DNA from: Candidatus Omnitrophota bacterium
Lineage (GTDB): Bacteria; Omnitrophota; Gorgyraeia; Duberdicusellales; 4484-171
Direction of reading: 5' to 3'
DNA: 42,118 nt
NCBI GenBank assembly: GCA_021735445.1
Contig: JAIPHA010000011.1
Coordinates: 1-42,118 of the forward strand
Shown: positions 18,480 to 26,464 of the stretch, piece by piece
How positions within the stretch are numbered: the stretch's first letter is position 1
Layout of the letters: every line of letters begins with the position of its first letter
Notes under the pieces: generated by a model
Databases searched by the model: none
What the model was told of the DNA's origin: nothing
The model's input: the letters and a program-made list of their open reading frames with translations, nothing else
Position numbers and translations under genes: made by a program

Positions 18480-19235
18480 TTAAATTTCTTGAGCAATTTC
18501 TTCTAACACTTCATCGGGAATATCAAAGTTTGCATAAACTTTCTGGACATCATCATGGTCTTCTAAAGTTTCAACCAATGCGAGTACTTGTTTCGCTTGA
18601 TTCCCGGATAGCTTAACAGTTGAATTAGGGATTTTATTAAGTTCGGCTATTTCCCATTTTATGTTTTTCTTTGCCAAGGCTTCTTTGATTGTTTCCAATG
18701 ATTTTGGTTCACAAAAAATTTCATAATTTTTATCACTGGATTTAATATCTTCTGCGCCGGCATCAACAGTTATTGCAAATAATTCTTCTTCGTCAATTTG
18801 AGATTGGTTTATCAGGATGTACCCTTTGGGGGTAAAAATCCAGGAAACACTTCCTGCTCCGGCCATATTCCCGCTCTTTTTAGAAAAGATATTTCTAATT
18901 TCAGCCGAAGAACGGTTTTTGTTATCGGTTAAAGCCTCAACCAATATCGCGACCCCTCCCGGGCCATAACCTTCAAACAGGCAGCTCTCATAGCTTACTC
19001 CCGGTAGCTCACCGGTTCCTTTCTTGATTGCCTTTTCAATGTTGTCTTTTGGCATGTTTGCGTCGTTTGCCCGTGATATAGCTGTACGCAAAGCGGGGTT
19101 GATGTCCGGGTCTCCGCCACCATCTTTTGCGGCTACGGTAATTTCTCTGATTAGTTTAGTAAATAGCTTCCCTCTTTTAGCGTCAGCTGCTCCCTTTTTA
19201 TGCTTAATACTTGCCCATTTTGAATGCCCACTCAT
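18480..19235 (-). CDS. yebC: YebC/PmpR family protein (TACO1 family)
   Basis: Highly conserved family whose members act as transcription regulators and/or help ribosomes through polyproline stretches. The N terminus MSGHSKWASIKHKKGAADAK is the family hallmark, followed by 'FTKLIREITVAAKDGGGDPD' and 'YEGYGPGGVAI'-like text (here 'FEGYGPGGVAILVEALTDNKNR', in two runs). 251 residues is full length. It heads the ruvC-ruvA-scpB-metK run and has AGGAGG upstream of its ATG. Confidence 0.95.
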   Translation of the reverse strand: MSGHSKWASIKHKKGAADAKRGKLFTKLIREITVAAKDGGGDPDINPALRTAISRANDANMPKDNIEKAIKKGTGELPGVSYESCLFEGYGPGGVAILVEALTDNKNRSSAEIRNIFSKKSGNMAGAGSVSWIFTPKGYILINQSQIDEEELFAITVDAGAEDIKSSDKNYEIFCEPKSLETIKEALAKKNIKWEIAELNKIPNSTVKLSGNQAKQVLALVETLEDHDDVQKVYANFDIPDEVLEEIAQEI

Positions 19236-19252
19236 ATCTACCTCCTGCTAAT

Positions 19253-19300
19253 TGGTTAACTGGTTAATTGGTTATTAATCATCCGCTACTTACCAATTAA
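19253..19300. repeat. Short tandem and inverted repeat between rnhA and yebC
   Basis: Three 8-bp units, TGGTTAAC, TGGTTAAT and TGGTTATT, run head-to-tail at 19253-19276. TTAATTGGT (19264-19272) is exactly complementary to ACCAATTAA (19292-19300), so a 9-bp stem with a 19-nt loop is possible. It fills most of the 69-bp gap. Function unknown; possibly a weak attenuator or slippage product. Confidence 0.5.
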
Positions 19301-19304
19301 CTGC

Positions 19305-19703
19305 TCACCGGGTTAAAAATCCGGTTGCCTTCCTTGCCAGCTTATCGGCTTCCTTATTTTTATCTCGTAATATATGGTTTATTTTAAATGTATTTAATTT
19401 CGAAATAATCTTTTTTGCCAAAACATAAAGCGGCAAAATGTTCTGATGTTTAACCTTATAATTGCCGTTTATCTGTTCACAAATTAACTTGCTGTCTGAA
19501 TAGATCTGGCAAGATTTCTCCCCTCTGGCAATAATGTCGGATAAAACAAAGATTAACCCCATATACTCGGCAAAATTATTTGATTGAATACCTAAATAAA
19601 CGCTTTCTTTATGGATTAATTTGTTGTCTTTATAAATTAAATAACCTATTCCGGCCCTGCCCGGATTGCCGATTGAGGAACCATCGATATATCCGACCAT
19701 CAT
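19305..19703 (-). CDS. Ribonuclease HI family protein
   Basis: Small RNase H (132 residues) that cleaves RNA in RNA-DNA hybrids. Catalytic acids: Asp7 in GYIDGSSIGNPG, Glu in NNFAEYMGL, Asp in IYSDSKLICEQI and a final Asp in DKNKEADKLARKA. It lacks the basic-protrusion handle and belongs to the compact type found in many bacteria and archaea. The start overlaps the upstream zinc-ribbon gene by 4 bp, a common pairing in bacterial genomes. Confidence 0.88.
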   Translation of the reverse strand: MMVGYIDGSSIGNPGRAGIGYLIYKDNKLIHKESVYLGIQSNNFAEYMGLIFVLSDIIARGEKSCQIYSDSKLICEQINGNYKVKHQNILPLYVLAKKIISKLNTFKINHILRDKNKEADKLARKATGFLTR

Positions 19704-20425
19704 AGTTCTAAATCCTCTGGAATATAAAGAATACGCACGCAGCTCTCACAAAGGACCAGCCGGTCATACATTTTTATTTCGTTTATGTTTTGATGAGTTA
19801 AAGACATATGGCATGCGCCGCAATTATTGTCGGTAACCGGTACTATAGCTAAGCCGTTGCGTTTTGTTAAAAGGTCTTGGTATTGGCTAAGAACTTTTTC
19901 ATCTACAGCGCCGACATAATTGTTGCGCTTAGACTCAAGATCTTTAATTTTTTGTTCAATCTCTTTTTCCTGCTTTTCTAAGGCAAGAATCTCTTGTTTT
20001 AGTTTGTTGATTTCGGAATCAACGCTGGTTTTTTGATTTGCAACTTTTCCCTTTTCTTGTTCTGCTTTATCGAGAAATTTTATAACTTCTTCTTCGGCAC
20101 AAGAAATATCAGCCTCTATTGAGCTGATCTCGTTTAATTTCACTTGATATTCTTTATTTGATTTTAACTGGTATAATTGTGATTTTGCTTTTTTTAGGTT
20201 TTCTTCTTTTTGAGCCAGCTCTCCTTCCTTGTTTTTTTTGTCCAGCTCTAGCCTATTGACCTTTTCTTTAAAAGAAGCGAAATCTTTTTGCTTCTGGTCT
20301 ATTAACTCTTTTAATTCTTTAATTTTTTCCGGAATTTTATCGTTTTTTTCTAAATTAAGTTGATAAATTTCTTTATCAATCCTCTGCAAACCGATTAATT
20401 TTCTAATTTCGTCTTTTAATTCCAT
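19700..20425 (-). CDS. Coiled-coil protein with C4 zinc ribbon (DUF164/zf-RING_7 type)
   Basis: Residues about 1-180 are a long charged coiled coil ('RIDKEIYQLNLEKNDKIPEK' start). The C terminus carries a four-cysteine zinc ribbon: CGAC (in NNCGACHMSLTHQ) and CESC (in VLCESCVRILYIP). This arrangement defines a widespread bacterial family often annotated as C4-type zinc ribbon protein. The exact role is unknown; nucleic-acid or complex-scaffold functions have been proposed for relatives. 241 residues is typical. It is translationally coupled to the RNase H gene. The two tRNA genes lie just upstream. Confidence 0.85.
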   Translation of the reverse strand: MELKDEIRKLIGLQRIDKEIYQLNLEKNDKIPEKIKELKELIDQKQKDFASFKEKVNRLELDKKNKEGELAQKEENLKKAKSQLYQLKSNKEYQVKLNEISSIEADISCAEEEVIKFLDKAEQEKGKVANQKTSVDSEINKLKQEILALEKQEKEIEQKIKDLESKRNNYVGAVDEKVLSQYQDLLTKRNGLAIVPVTDNNCGACHMSLTHQNINEIKMYDRLVLCESCVRILYIPEDLEL

Positions 20426-20466
20426 TAAACAAGGTATCCATCCTGTCAGTTAATAAACTTTTTCAC

Positions 20467-20540
20467 TGGGCGCATCTGGATTCGAACCAGAGACCTCTGC
20501 GATGTGAACGCAGCGCTCTAACCAACTGAGCCATGCACCC
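20467..20540 (-). tRNA. tRNA-Val (anticodon CAC)
   Basis: A complete cloverleaf reads on the minus strand. The acceptor stem GGGTGCA/TGCGCCC has one G-T pair; the D arm is GCTC/GAGC, the anticodon stem CTGCG/CGCAG with loop TTCACAT, and the T arm TCTGG-TTCGAAT-CCAGA. The loop gives anticodon CAC, reading GUG. The discriminator base is A; CCA is not encoded. It lies 18 bp after the next tRNA and probably shares its transcript. Confidence 0.95.
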
Positions 20541-20558
20541 GATCTTTACTATTTAACG

Positions 20559-20633
20559 TGGGCCCGGGAGGATTTGAACCTCCGACCAACTGATTATGAG
20601 TCAGCTGCTCTAACCAGGCTGAGCTACAGGCCC
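20559..20633 (-). tRNA. tRNA with anticodon CAT, probably tRNA-Ile2 (lysidine type)
   Basis: Minus-strand cloverleaf: acceptor GGGCCTG/CGGGCCC, D arm GCTC/GAGC, anticodon stem GCTGA/TCAGT with loop CTCATAA, T arm GGAGG-TTCAAAT-CCTCC, discriminator A, no encoded CCA. CAT may be elongator Met or isoleucine-2 (C34 changed to lysidine by TilS). The C4-G69 and C5-G68 pairs, which TilS uses to tell Ile2 from Met in E. coli, are present and favour Ile2. It is not initiator, since the first acceptor pair is G-C. Confidence 0.85.
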
Positions 20634-20752
20634 AAAATCACAGATTACACAGAAACCGCGCAAAAGCATGTTTTCCAGAGAACACAGATGTTTTCTCTCT
20701 GTCTTCTCTAAAACGTGTTGCCACCTGCGTTCTGCCACCTCTGTGAGCCAGA
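20634..20752 (-). other. Leader of the tRNA transcript with short imperfect repeats
   Basis: About 120 nt separate the likely promoter from the first tRNA. No ORF with a ribosome-binding site is seen. Imperfect repeats occur: TTGCCACCTGCG (20718-20729) against CTGCCACCTCTG (20732-20743), and several TCTGTGT-like words on the minus strand. It resembles degenerate intergenic repeat sequence rather than a known RNA family. Confidence 0.35.
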
Positions 20753-20781
20753 ATTATAGCAACTTATCTCCAGAAAAGCAA
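20753..20781 (-). promoter_or_regulatory. Candidate promoter of the tRNA-Ile2/tRNA-Val genes
   Basis: Perfect -10 TATAAT (20753-20758) with TTGCTT (20776-20781) 17 nt upstream on the minus strand. The -35 matches only 3/6, but the spacing is optimal and it lies just after the thioredoxin stop codon. Confidence 0.5.
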
Positions 20782-20803
20782 GATTTTTGTTGCTCTTATC
20801 AAT

Positions 20804-21121
20804 TTAGGCATATTGATTGATAAGCTTTAATAATTCTTCTTTAGGTAAAGCTCCCACCTTTGTGTCCATAACCTTGCCATCTTTTACAACCATCAAAGTG
20901 GGAATGCTCATTATTGAATATTTAGTTGCGATTTCAGGCGCATCATCAAGGTTTATTTTACAAATTTTTGCTTTTTCGCCTATTTCTTTTTCAACTTCTT
21001 CCAATACAGGAGCCACTGCCTTGCATGGCCCGCACCAAGGTGCCCAAAAATCAATTAGAACCGGAAGCTTTGAATTAAGCACTTCATTTTCGAAATTTAC
21101 GTTAGTTACTTCAATAGCCAT
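20804..21121 (-). CDS. trxA: Thioredoxin
   Basis: Cytoplasmic dithiol-disulfide oxidoreductase. Active site WAPWCGPCK with Cys30 and Cys33, then 'NLDDAPEIATKYSIMSIPTLMVVKDGK' with the cis-Pro in SIPT. 105 residues is exactly the classic size. GGGGAGA lies seven bases before ATG. It is 22 bp downstream of a small coiled-coil gene and probably co-transcribed. No thioredoxin reductase gene is in the window. Confidence 0.96.
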   Translation of the reverse strand: MAIEVTNVNFENEVLNSKLPVLIDFWAPWCGPCKAVAPVLEEVEKEIGEKAKICKINLDDAPEIATKYSIMSIPTLMVVKDGKVMDTKVGALPKEELLKLINQYA

Positions 21122-21143
21122 AAAATATCTCCCCTATCTTTAA

Positions 21144-21458
21144 TTATTTGATTTTTTTAATTTCTTTTTCTAAACTTTTAATTTCTTTGCGCAATTCTTC
21201 AATTTTTTTAGTTGTGCTCCATTTGTTTTTTGCGGTATGCGCTATTGTTTTGCCGAGCTCATAGATTAATCTTTCTTTTTTTACCTGAAGGGCAATTTTT
21301 CTGGTCCGCTCAGCGCTTTTTTCAGAAAATTGCCGTATCTGTTTTTCGCCGGTTGAAAGCATTTTTTTAGCGTTATCGATTCCTTTTTCCAGTTCCTTCC
21401 TTGCATTAGGCCAATGTTTCGTTTTAATTTCTTCTAGGAAATCTTTTTTCTTTGCCAT
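21144..21458 (-). CDS. Small basic coiled-coil protein, unknown function
   Basis: A 104-residue, lysine- and glutamate-rich, almost wholly helical protein (start 'MAKKKDFLEEIKTKHWPNARKE', seen in two parts). The C-terminal 25 residues form a heptad pattern ending in KEIKKIK. No membrane segment, cysteine or catalytic motif is visible. The frame opens with GTG at 21464, but that codon lies inside the ribosome-binding site GAGGAGG (21464-21470), so ATG at 21456-21458 is preferred. It precedes trxA on the same strand. I do not recognise the family. Confidence 0.7.
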   Translation of the reverse strand: MAKKKDFLEEIKTKHWPNARKELEKGIDNAKKMLSTGEKQIRQFSEKSAERTRKIALQVKKERLIYELGKTIAHTAKNKWSTTKKIEELRKEIKSLEKEIKKIK

Positions 21459-21510
21459 TGCCACCTCCTCTATTATTTTACCAATATTAATATTGTTCTA
21501 ACGAAAAAAT

Positions 21511-21538
21511 ATTCTATCACAGCTTAAACTATTTTCAA
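21511..21538 (-). promoter_or_regulatory. Candidate promoter of the coiled-coil gene and trxA
   Basis: TTGAAA (21533-21538), 16-nt spacer, TAGAAT (21511-21516) on the minus strand. An AT-rich palindrome AATATTAATATT (21484-21495) lies between it and the start codon. Confidence 0.45.
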
Positions 21539-21573
21539 ACTATCTATTTAAAAGATTGAAACAGCTGGCATCC

Positions 21574-23427
21574 TTATGCCTGATCAGCAAGATAGCTTCT
21601 AATTATTTTTGTAAAAATTTTTCCGTATTGCTTAAGTTTTGCCTGGCCGACTCCAAATATTGTCGCAAATTCCTCTTGAGTAATCGGCTTTATCTTGGCC
21701 ATTTCTTTTAAGGCCTTGTCGCCGAAAACGATATAAGCAGGAACGTTTTTTTCTTCGGACAACTCTTTTCTCTTTAGGCGTAAAAGCTCAAATAACTTTA
21801 AATCATAATCTTTGAGAATTTCATTTTTTTCCCGTTTTGATTTTTTTTTGCCTCTATCTTTTTTTTGAGTAATAAGCGGCTTTGCTAGTTTTGGCACCAT
21901 CTTGCTTTCTAAAACCTTTTGGCCTCGGGGAGTGATGTATAACGTCTTAAACTTATCTTCCCGCGCGAGCACTCCCTGGGCAAGCAATTGCTCGATAATA
22001 TTTCGAATAAATATCTTGGTTTCACTTTCTAAGAGAGAAAAAGTAGAAAGCCGGTCGTGATTCCATGATTGTATATTATTGGTTAAGTTTCCTTTAAGAA
22101 TTTCAACTATATGGTTGGCACCGAACCCTTCCCGGATTTCTTTTACGCAAGTTAATATTTTTACCGCTAAAAGTAAGGGGTTGGCAACCATTTCGAGCTC
22201 TTTTAAGCAATAATCACAAGCTTGACAATTGTCTTTTTGGTAATCTTGATTAAAATAATTAGTTAAAAAACGATGGCGGCAGGTTGGATTACCGGCAAAA
22301 TTATATATTTCTTTGAGCTTTTTTAAAATCATTTCTTTATGAGAAGAATAAGTAAGAATAGTTTTCCAGACCTGGTAGTCATTGCCGGAGTAAAACATGT
22401 AACAATCAGCCGGCAGCCCATCCCGGCCGGCCCGGCCGGTTTCTTGCTGGTAATGTTCGATTGATTTAGGCATAGCTGCATGGATAACGTAGCGAATATC
22501 AGACCGGTCTATCCCCATGCCGAAAGCAATAGTGGCAACGATTGTCGATACTTGTTCTTTTAAAAACTTATCTTGATTCCTCTTGCGTGTTTGAGAAGGT
22601 AGGCCAGCATGATAAGGCAGGTTTTTAAAGCCCAGGCTGTTTAGCCCTTTTGAAATACGGTCTACATCAGCCCTTCGCAAGCAATAGATAATGCCTGCTT
22701 CATTAGGATGTTTTTTAATGATTTCGACTATGCCATTAAATAAATTGCTGCTGCGCCGTAAGATTCGATAAGTCAGATTAGGGCGGTCAACATTGCCAAT
22801 ATAAAAATGGGGTGATTCTAGCCTTAATTGTTTAACTATATCTTTTTGGACCGGAACAGTTGCGGTAGCGGTAAAGGCATGGAGAGAAACTCCCGGGAAC
22901 TCATCCTTGATTAATCCCAGCTCGCGATAATCCTGGCGAAAATCATGCCCCCAATAACTTATACAATGAGCCTCATCGATCACAAAAAAAGATAATTTAA
23001 CTTCTTTTAACAAATTTCTCATCCATAAAGACTTAAGCCTTTCTGGAGCCAAATAGAGAAGCTTTAGTTGGCCATCTCTTGCTTTGTTGACAATTTTGGC
23101 CTTGTCGATAGGAGAAAGAGTGGAATTCAGGCATTCTGCAGCAATGCCTATCTCTTTTAGGTAATCCACCTGGTCCTTCATCAAGGATATCAGTGGTGAA
23201 ACAATAACCGCCAGCCCTTGGCAAATTAAAGCCGGAACCTGAAAACAAATTGACTTTCCTCCACCGGTAGGCAATACAGTAAGAGTATCGTGTGAGTCCA
23301 AAATCGAAGCGATTGCTTTTTCCTGAAACGGCTTAAAGCTGCTGTACCCCCAATACCTAGACAAAACCTCTTTAATCATATTTTTTTTATCTATTTGTCG
23401 CATATTTTTTATGGAGGTATTCACCAT
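21574..23427 (-). CDS. recQ: ATP-dependent DNA helicase RecQ
   Basis: 3'-5' helicase of recombination and replication-fork repair. Superfamily 2 motifs: FQEKAI (motif 0), PTGGGKSICFQVPA (Walker A, about 57-70), DEAHCISYWGHDFR (Walker B plus aromatic loop), FTATAT, and QETGRAGRDG (motif VI). The zinc-binding cysteines follow (CRHR...CQACDYC), then the winged helix, then a C-terminal HRDC domain (about 540-610, 'YIVFGDKALKEMAKIKP'). 617 residues is full length. Its start overlaps the rarA stop by 7 bp. In-frame ATGs at residues 9 and 17 could serve instead; none has a strong ribosome-binding site. Confidence 0.95.
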   Translation of the reverse strand: MVNTSIKNMRQIDKKNMIKEVLSRYWGYSSFKPFQEKAIASILDSHDTLTVLPTGGGKSICFQVPALICQGLAVIVSPLISLMKDQVDYLKEIGIAAECLNSTLSPIDKAKIVNKARDGQLKLLYLAPERLKSLWMRNLLKEVKLSFFVIDEAHCISYWGHDFRQDYRELGLIKDEFPGVSLHAFTATATVPVQKDIVKQLRLESPHFYIGNVDRPNLTYRILRRSSNLFNGIVEIIKKHPNEAGIIYCLRRADVDRISKGLNSLGFKNLPYHAGLPSQTRKRNQDKFLKEQVSTIVATIAFGMGIDRSDIRYVIHAAMPKSIEHYQQETGRAGRDGLPADCYMFYSGNDYQVWKTILTYSSHKEMILKKLKEIYNFAGNPTCRHRFLTNYFNQDYQKDNCQACDYCLKELEMVANPLLLAVKILTCVKEIREGFGANHIVEILKGNLTNNIQSWNHDRLSTFSLLESETKIFIRNIIEQLLAQGVLAREDKFKTLYITPRGQKVLESKMVPKLAKPLITQKKDRGKKKSKREKNEILKDYDLKLFELLRLKRKELSEEKNVPAYIVFGDKALKEMAKIKPITQEEFATIFGVGQAKLKQYGKIFTKIIRSYLADQA

Positions 23428-24704
23428 CCTTTATCTCTCTTTTTAAGCTTATCCAGGGTTTCTAAAAAATGTTTGATTTTCTTTTCTTCTCCTACCGCTA
23501 AAGGAGAATAATATTTTTCTTTGATTCCATAATCCTGGTTGACATACCCTCCGATATCTTGATCAACTTGATTAGCATGGGGGTATTTATAATCCTTAGC
23601 ATGAGTTTTAATCTGATCAGGAACTTCTCGGGTTTGCTTATTTTTTACTTCTCCAAAAGCCTTATTTATTGCTTGATAAGCCGAGTTGGATTTGGGAGAA
23701 CAGGCCAGGTAAATGGTAACTTGCCCAAGCGGAATCTTTGCCTCAGGCATACCAATAAATTCTACGGCCTGAAAACAACTGGTAGCAAGAGTCAAAGCAA
23801 AGGGGTTTGCGTTGCCGATATCTTCAGAAGCTAAAATAACTAATCTACGCGCAATAAAACGCGGGTCATCTCCGGATGCAAGCATCTTTGCCAACCAGTA
23901 AAGAGCGCTATCAGGGTCACTGCCTCTTACCGACTTTATGAACGCAGATATGGTATCGTAATGATGATTCGCTTTTTTATCATAAATTAAATTTTTCTGT
24001 ATGCTTTCTTCGGCCACTGCAAGATTAAAAAATATTTCTCCCTTATCGTTAGGCGGAGTACTCAAAACCCCTACTTCTAAACTATTTAAAGCTTTACGCG
24101 CATCCCCGGAACACATTGTAGCTAAATAGTTAATGGCTTTATCGGTGATTTTTATTTTTTTGTCGCCTAATCCTTTTTCTTTATCAGTTAAGGCAGATTT
24201 TAGAAGAGTGGCTATATTATTTTTATCCAAGGGGTAAAACCGGGCTACTATTGATCGCGATATTAAAGATGGGATCATGTAGTAATGAGGATTATAAATA
24301 GTTGCTCCGATTAAGATAATTTCACCGCTTTCTGTATCCGGGACTAATGATTCCTGCTGAAGTTTATTAAATCTATGGATTTCATCGATGAACAATAAGG
24401 TCGGGTGGCCACTTTCGCTTAAACCCTTTTTTGCCTGAATCAGTATTTTTTTAATTTCTTTAATCGAGGTAAAAGCCGCATTCAGGTAATGAAACTTAGC
24501 TTTAGCTGTATTGGCAACAATAAAGCCCAGGGCTGTTTTCCCAGACCCGGGCGGCCCGTAGAACAATAACGAGGAAATTCTTCCCGAGGTAATAACCCGC
24601 CTTAAAATTTTACCCGTTCCTAAGATATGTTTTTGCCCGACAAATCCATCTAAGGTTTTAGGACACATTCTAGCTGCTAAGGGGGTATTTATTTTTTTTG
24701 GCAT
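23421..24704 (-). CDS. rarA: Replication-associated recombination protein A (RarA/MgsA AAA+ ATPase)
   Basis: AAA+ ATPase related to clamp-loader subunits and eukaryotic WRNIP1, acting at stalled forks. Visible: LAARMCPKTLDGFVGQKHILG, Walker A GPPGSGKTALG (about 49-59), Walker B TLLFIDEIHRFNK, sensor 'ILIGATIYNP' and the C-terminal 'MLASGDDPRFIARRLVILASEDIG' (two runs) typical of the tetramerisation domain. 427 residues is standard. WRNIP1 binds RecQ-type helicases in eukaryotes (WRN), so the overlap with recQ here is functionally suggestive. It has its own strong promoter. Confidence 0.94.
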   Translation of the reverse strand: MPKKINTPLAARMCPKTLDGFVGQKHILGTGKILRRVITSGRISSLLFYGPPGSGKTALGFIVANTAKAKFHYLNAAFTSIKEIKKILIQAKKGLSESGHPTLLFIDEIHRFNKLQQESLVPDTESGEIILIGATIYNPHYYMIPSLISRSIVARFYPLDKNNIATLLKSALTDKEKGLGDKKIKITDKAINYLATMCSGDARKALNSLEVGVLSTPPNDKGEIFFNLAVAEESIQKNLIYDKKANHHYDTISAFIKSVRGSDPDSALYWLAKMLASGDDPRFIARRLVILASEDIGNANPFALTLATSCFQAVEFIGMPEAKIPLGQVTIYLACSPKSNSAYQAINKAFGEVKNKQTREVPDQIKTHAKDYKYPHANQVDQDIGGYVNQDYGIKEKYYSPLAVGEEKKIKHFLETLDKLKKRDKGW

Positions 24705-24757
24705 TTTAGTTATATTTTTTAAAAAAGAATTAATTAGGATAGGTACAATTTAAAATT

Positions 24758-24786
24758 ATTATACCGCCTGGGGTTTCAGAGGTCAA
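24758..24786 (-). promoter_or_regulatory. Strong candidate promoter of rarA-recQ
   Basis: TTGACC (24781-24786), a 17-nt spacer and perfect TATAAT (24758-24763) on the minus strand, in the gap after sufE. Matches are 5/6 and 6/6. Confidence 0.7.
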
Positions 24787-24801
24787 AAGCAAAAGTTTAC
24801 T

Positions 24802-25221
24802 TTATTTTCTCCGATATTGGCGGGCCTTATTTTTTATTTCTTCGAGTGCAGACAATAAGCCATTAGCTCGAATAGGTGAAAGCTCCGATTCCAGGTCTGT
24901 CTTTTTAATAAAATACAAATCAGCATTGCAGATAGCTTGAGGGCTTTGGTTGTTTAAAATTTTTAAGAGTAGAGCAACCACCCCTTTTGTTATTGCTGTA
25001 TCGCTATCAGCAAAATAATGCATTCTACCATTTTTTAATTCTGACGCAAGCCACACCCTTGATTGGCAGCCTTTTATCAAATTATTTTCAGTTTTAAGCT
25101 CTGGCTTAAAGGGTGTTAATTGTTTTGCTAAATTAATTAAATATAAATACTTTCCCATCCCTTTTTTAAGCTGTGACATTTCTTTTATAATTTCATCTTG
25201 GATATTGTTTATGTTAGCCAT
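24802..25221 (-). CDS. sufE: SufE-type cysteine desulfurase activator
   Basis: Accepts persulfide sulfur from SufS on one cysteine and hands it on. The active cysteine is Cys52 in LIKGCQSRVW (Cys51 in E. coli SufE), followed by 'FADSDTAITKGVVALLLKIL'. 139 residues is the usual size. It lies 9 bp downstream of sufS, and sufBCD scaffold genes are absent. In this operon the carried sulfur may be meant for the EanB-like rhodanese rather than, or as well as, Fe-S assembly (inference). Last gene of the run; the rarA promoter lies upstream of its stop. Confidence 0.93.
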   Translation of the reverse strand: MANINNIQDEIIKEMSQLKKGMGKYLYLINLAKQLTPFKPELKTENNLIKGCQSRVWLASELKNGRMHYFADSDTAITKGVVALLLKILNNQSPQAICNADLYFIKKTDLESELSPIRANGLLSALEEIKNKARQYRRK

Positions 25222-25230
25222 ATTAATATC

Positions 25231-26463
25231 TTAAGAAATCGAAGATGCAAGAAGTATAGTTTGCGCTTTTTGAATCCCTTCTGCTAATTGGTCCACTTCT
25301 TTTTTTGTGTTGTAAAAGGAAAAAGATGCTCGAATCGTACCTTTTACTTTGTAGTATGCCATCAAAGGTTCGGCGCAATGAGTGCCGGTGCGCACCGCAA
25401 TCCCCAATTGATCTAAGATTACCCCCAGATCATAAGGGTGGATATTGTAAAGATTAAAAGATATGGCTCCGTACCTTTTGGTGGATTTGCCATAGATTGT
25501 TAATCCATCTATAGATTTTAATTTTTCCAAGGCGTAATCCATTAATCTTCTTTCGTAAGAAAAAATTTTATTTTTATTTAAGTTATTAAGGTAATCCAGG
25601 GAGGCTTTCAGGCTAATTGCTGCCGCAAAATTACCGGTTCCTGCTTCAAACTTTAAAGGAAGCTTTGCATAATTAGTTTTATCGAATTTTACTGATTCGA
25701 TCATCCCTCCACCGGATTGATAAGGTGGCATTTCGTTTAGCCATTTCTCTTTTCCATATAATACTCCAATTCCGGTTTCGGCGTAAATCTTATGGCCGGA
25801 GAAAACAAAAAAATCACAATCAAGTTTTTGAACATCTACGGGAAGGTGTTGGATAGCCTGTGCCCCGTCTACCAAAACACAAACATTGTGGATGTGGGCT
25901 AAATCAATTATTTTTTTAACCGGATTTACTATCCCTAGCACATTGGATATATAAGTAATTGAAATTAATTTTGTTTTTTTATTAATCAACTCTTTTAATT
26001 TATTTAAATTTAAAGTTTCTTGCTCGGTGATAGGCAGCACTTTTAAACTAGCTCCTTTTTTCCGGCATATCTTTTGCCAGGGGATAATATTTGAGTGGTG
26101 TTCCATTTCTGTTACGATAATTTCATCACCCTGTTTTATAAAAGCATCACCAAATGAATCCGCTACAAGATTAATTGCTCCGGTTGCGCTATTGGTAAAA
26201 ATAATTTCTTTTGAGTCTTTGGCATTGATGAATTCCTGAACTGTTTTGCGGGCTTGTTCATAAAGCAGGCTTGCTTGTTTGCTTAGATGATGCATACCGC
26301 GGTGGACATTGCTGTTGACTGATGTATAAAACTTAACGATTTGATCTAAAACTGGTTTTGGTTTTTGAGTTGTGGCTGCGTTATCAAGGTAAACCAGCTG
26401 ATTACCGTTAACCTTTCGGCTGAGAATAGGAAAATCTTTGCGTATTTTATCTAAATTAAGCAT
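25231..26463 (-). CDS. sufS: Cysteine desulfurase, SufS type
   Basis: PLP enzyme that turns cysteine into alanine and an enzyme-bound persulfide. PLP lysine is Lys225 in FSGHKIYAETGIGVLYG; the aldimine-stacking His is in EMEHHSNIIPW; the persulfide-bearing Cys363 is in VRTGTHCAEPLM (Cys364 in E. coli SufS). 410 residues is standard. It starts 1 bp after the egtD-like gene, so translation is probably coupled. Together with SufE it forms a complete sulfur-mobilising pair in an operon that otherwise encodes ergothioneine-type enzymes. Confidence 0.94.
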   Translation of the reverse strand: MLNLDKIRKDFPILSRKVNGNQLVYLDNAATTQKPKPVLDQIVKFYTSVNSNVHRGMHHLSKQASLLYEQARKTVQEFINAKDSKEIIFTNSATGAINLVADSFGDAFIKQGDEIIVTEMEHHSNIIPWQKICRKKGASLKVLPITEQETLNLNKLKELINKKTKLISITYISNVLGIVNPVKKIIDLAHIHNVCVLVDGAQAIQHLPVDVQKLDCDFFVFSGHKIYAETGIGVLYGKEKWLNEMPPYQSGGGMIESVKFDKTNYAKLPLKFEAGTGNFAAAISLKASLDYLNNLNKNKIFSYERRLMDYALEKLKSIDGLTIYGKSTKRYGAISFNLYNIHPYDLGVILDQLGIAVRTGTHCAEPLMAYYKVKGTIRASFSFYNTKKEVDQLAEGIQKAQTILLASSIS

Positions 26464-26464
26464 C

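Noticed and set aside
20559-20633. Initiator tRNA-Met
   Set aside because: The first acceptor pair is G-C; initiators have a mismatch there.
23033-23248. 71-codon frame inside recQ on the same strand
   Set aside because: Out-of-frame overlap with the conserved helicase motifs; composition is that of a shifted reading frame.
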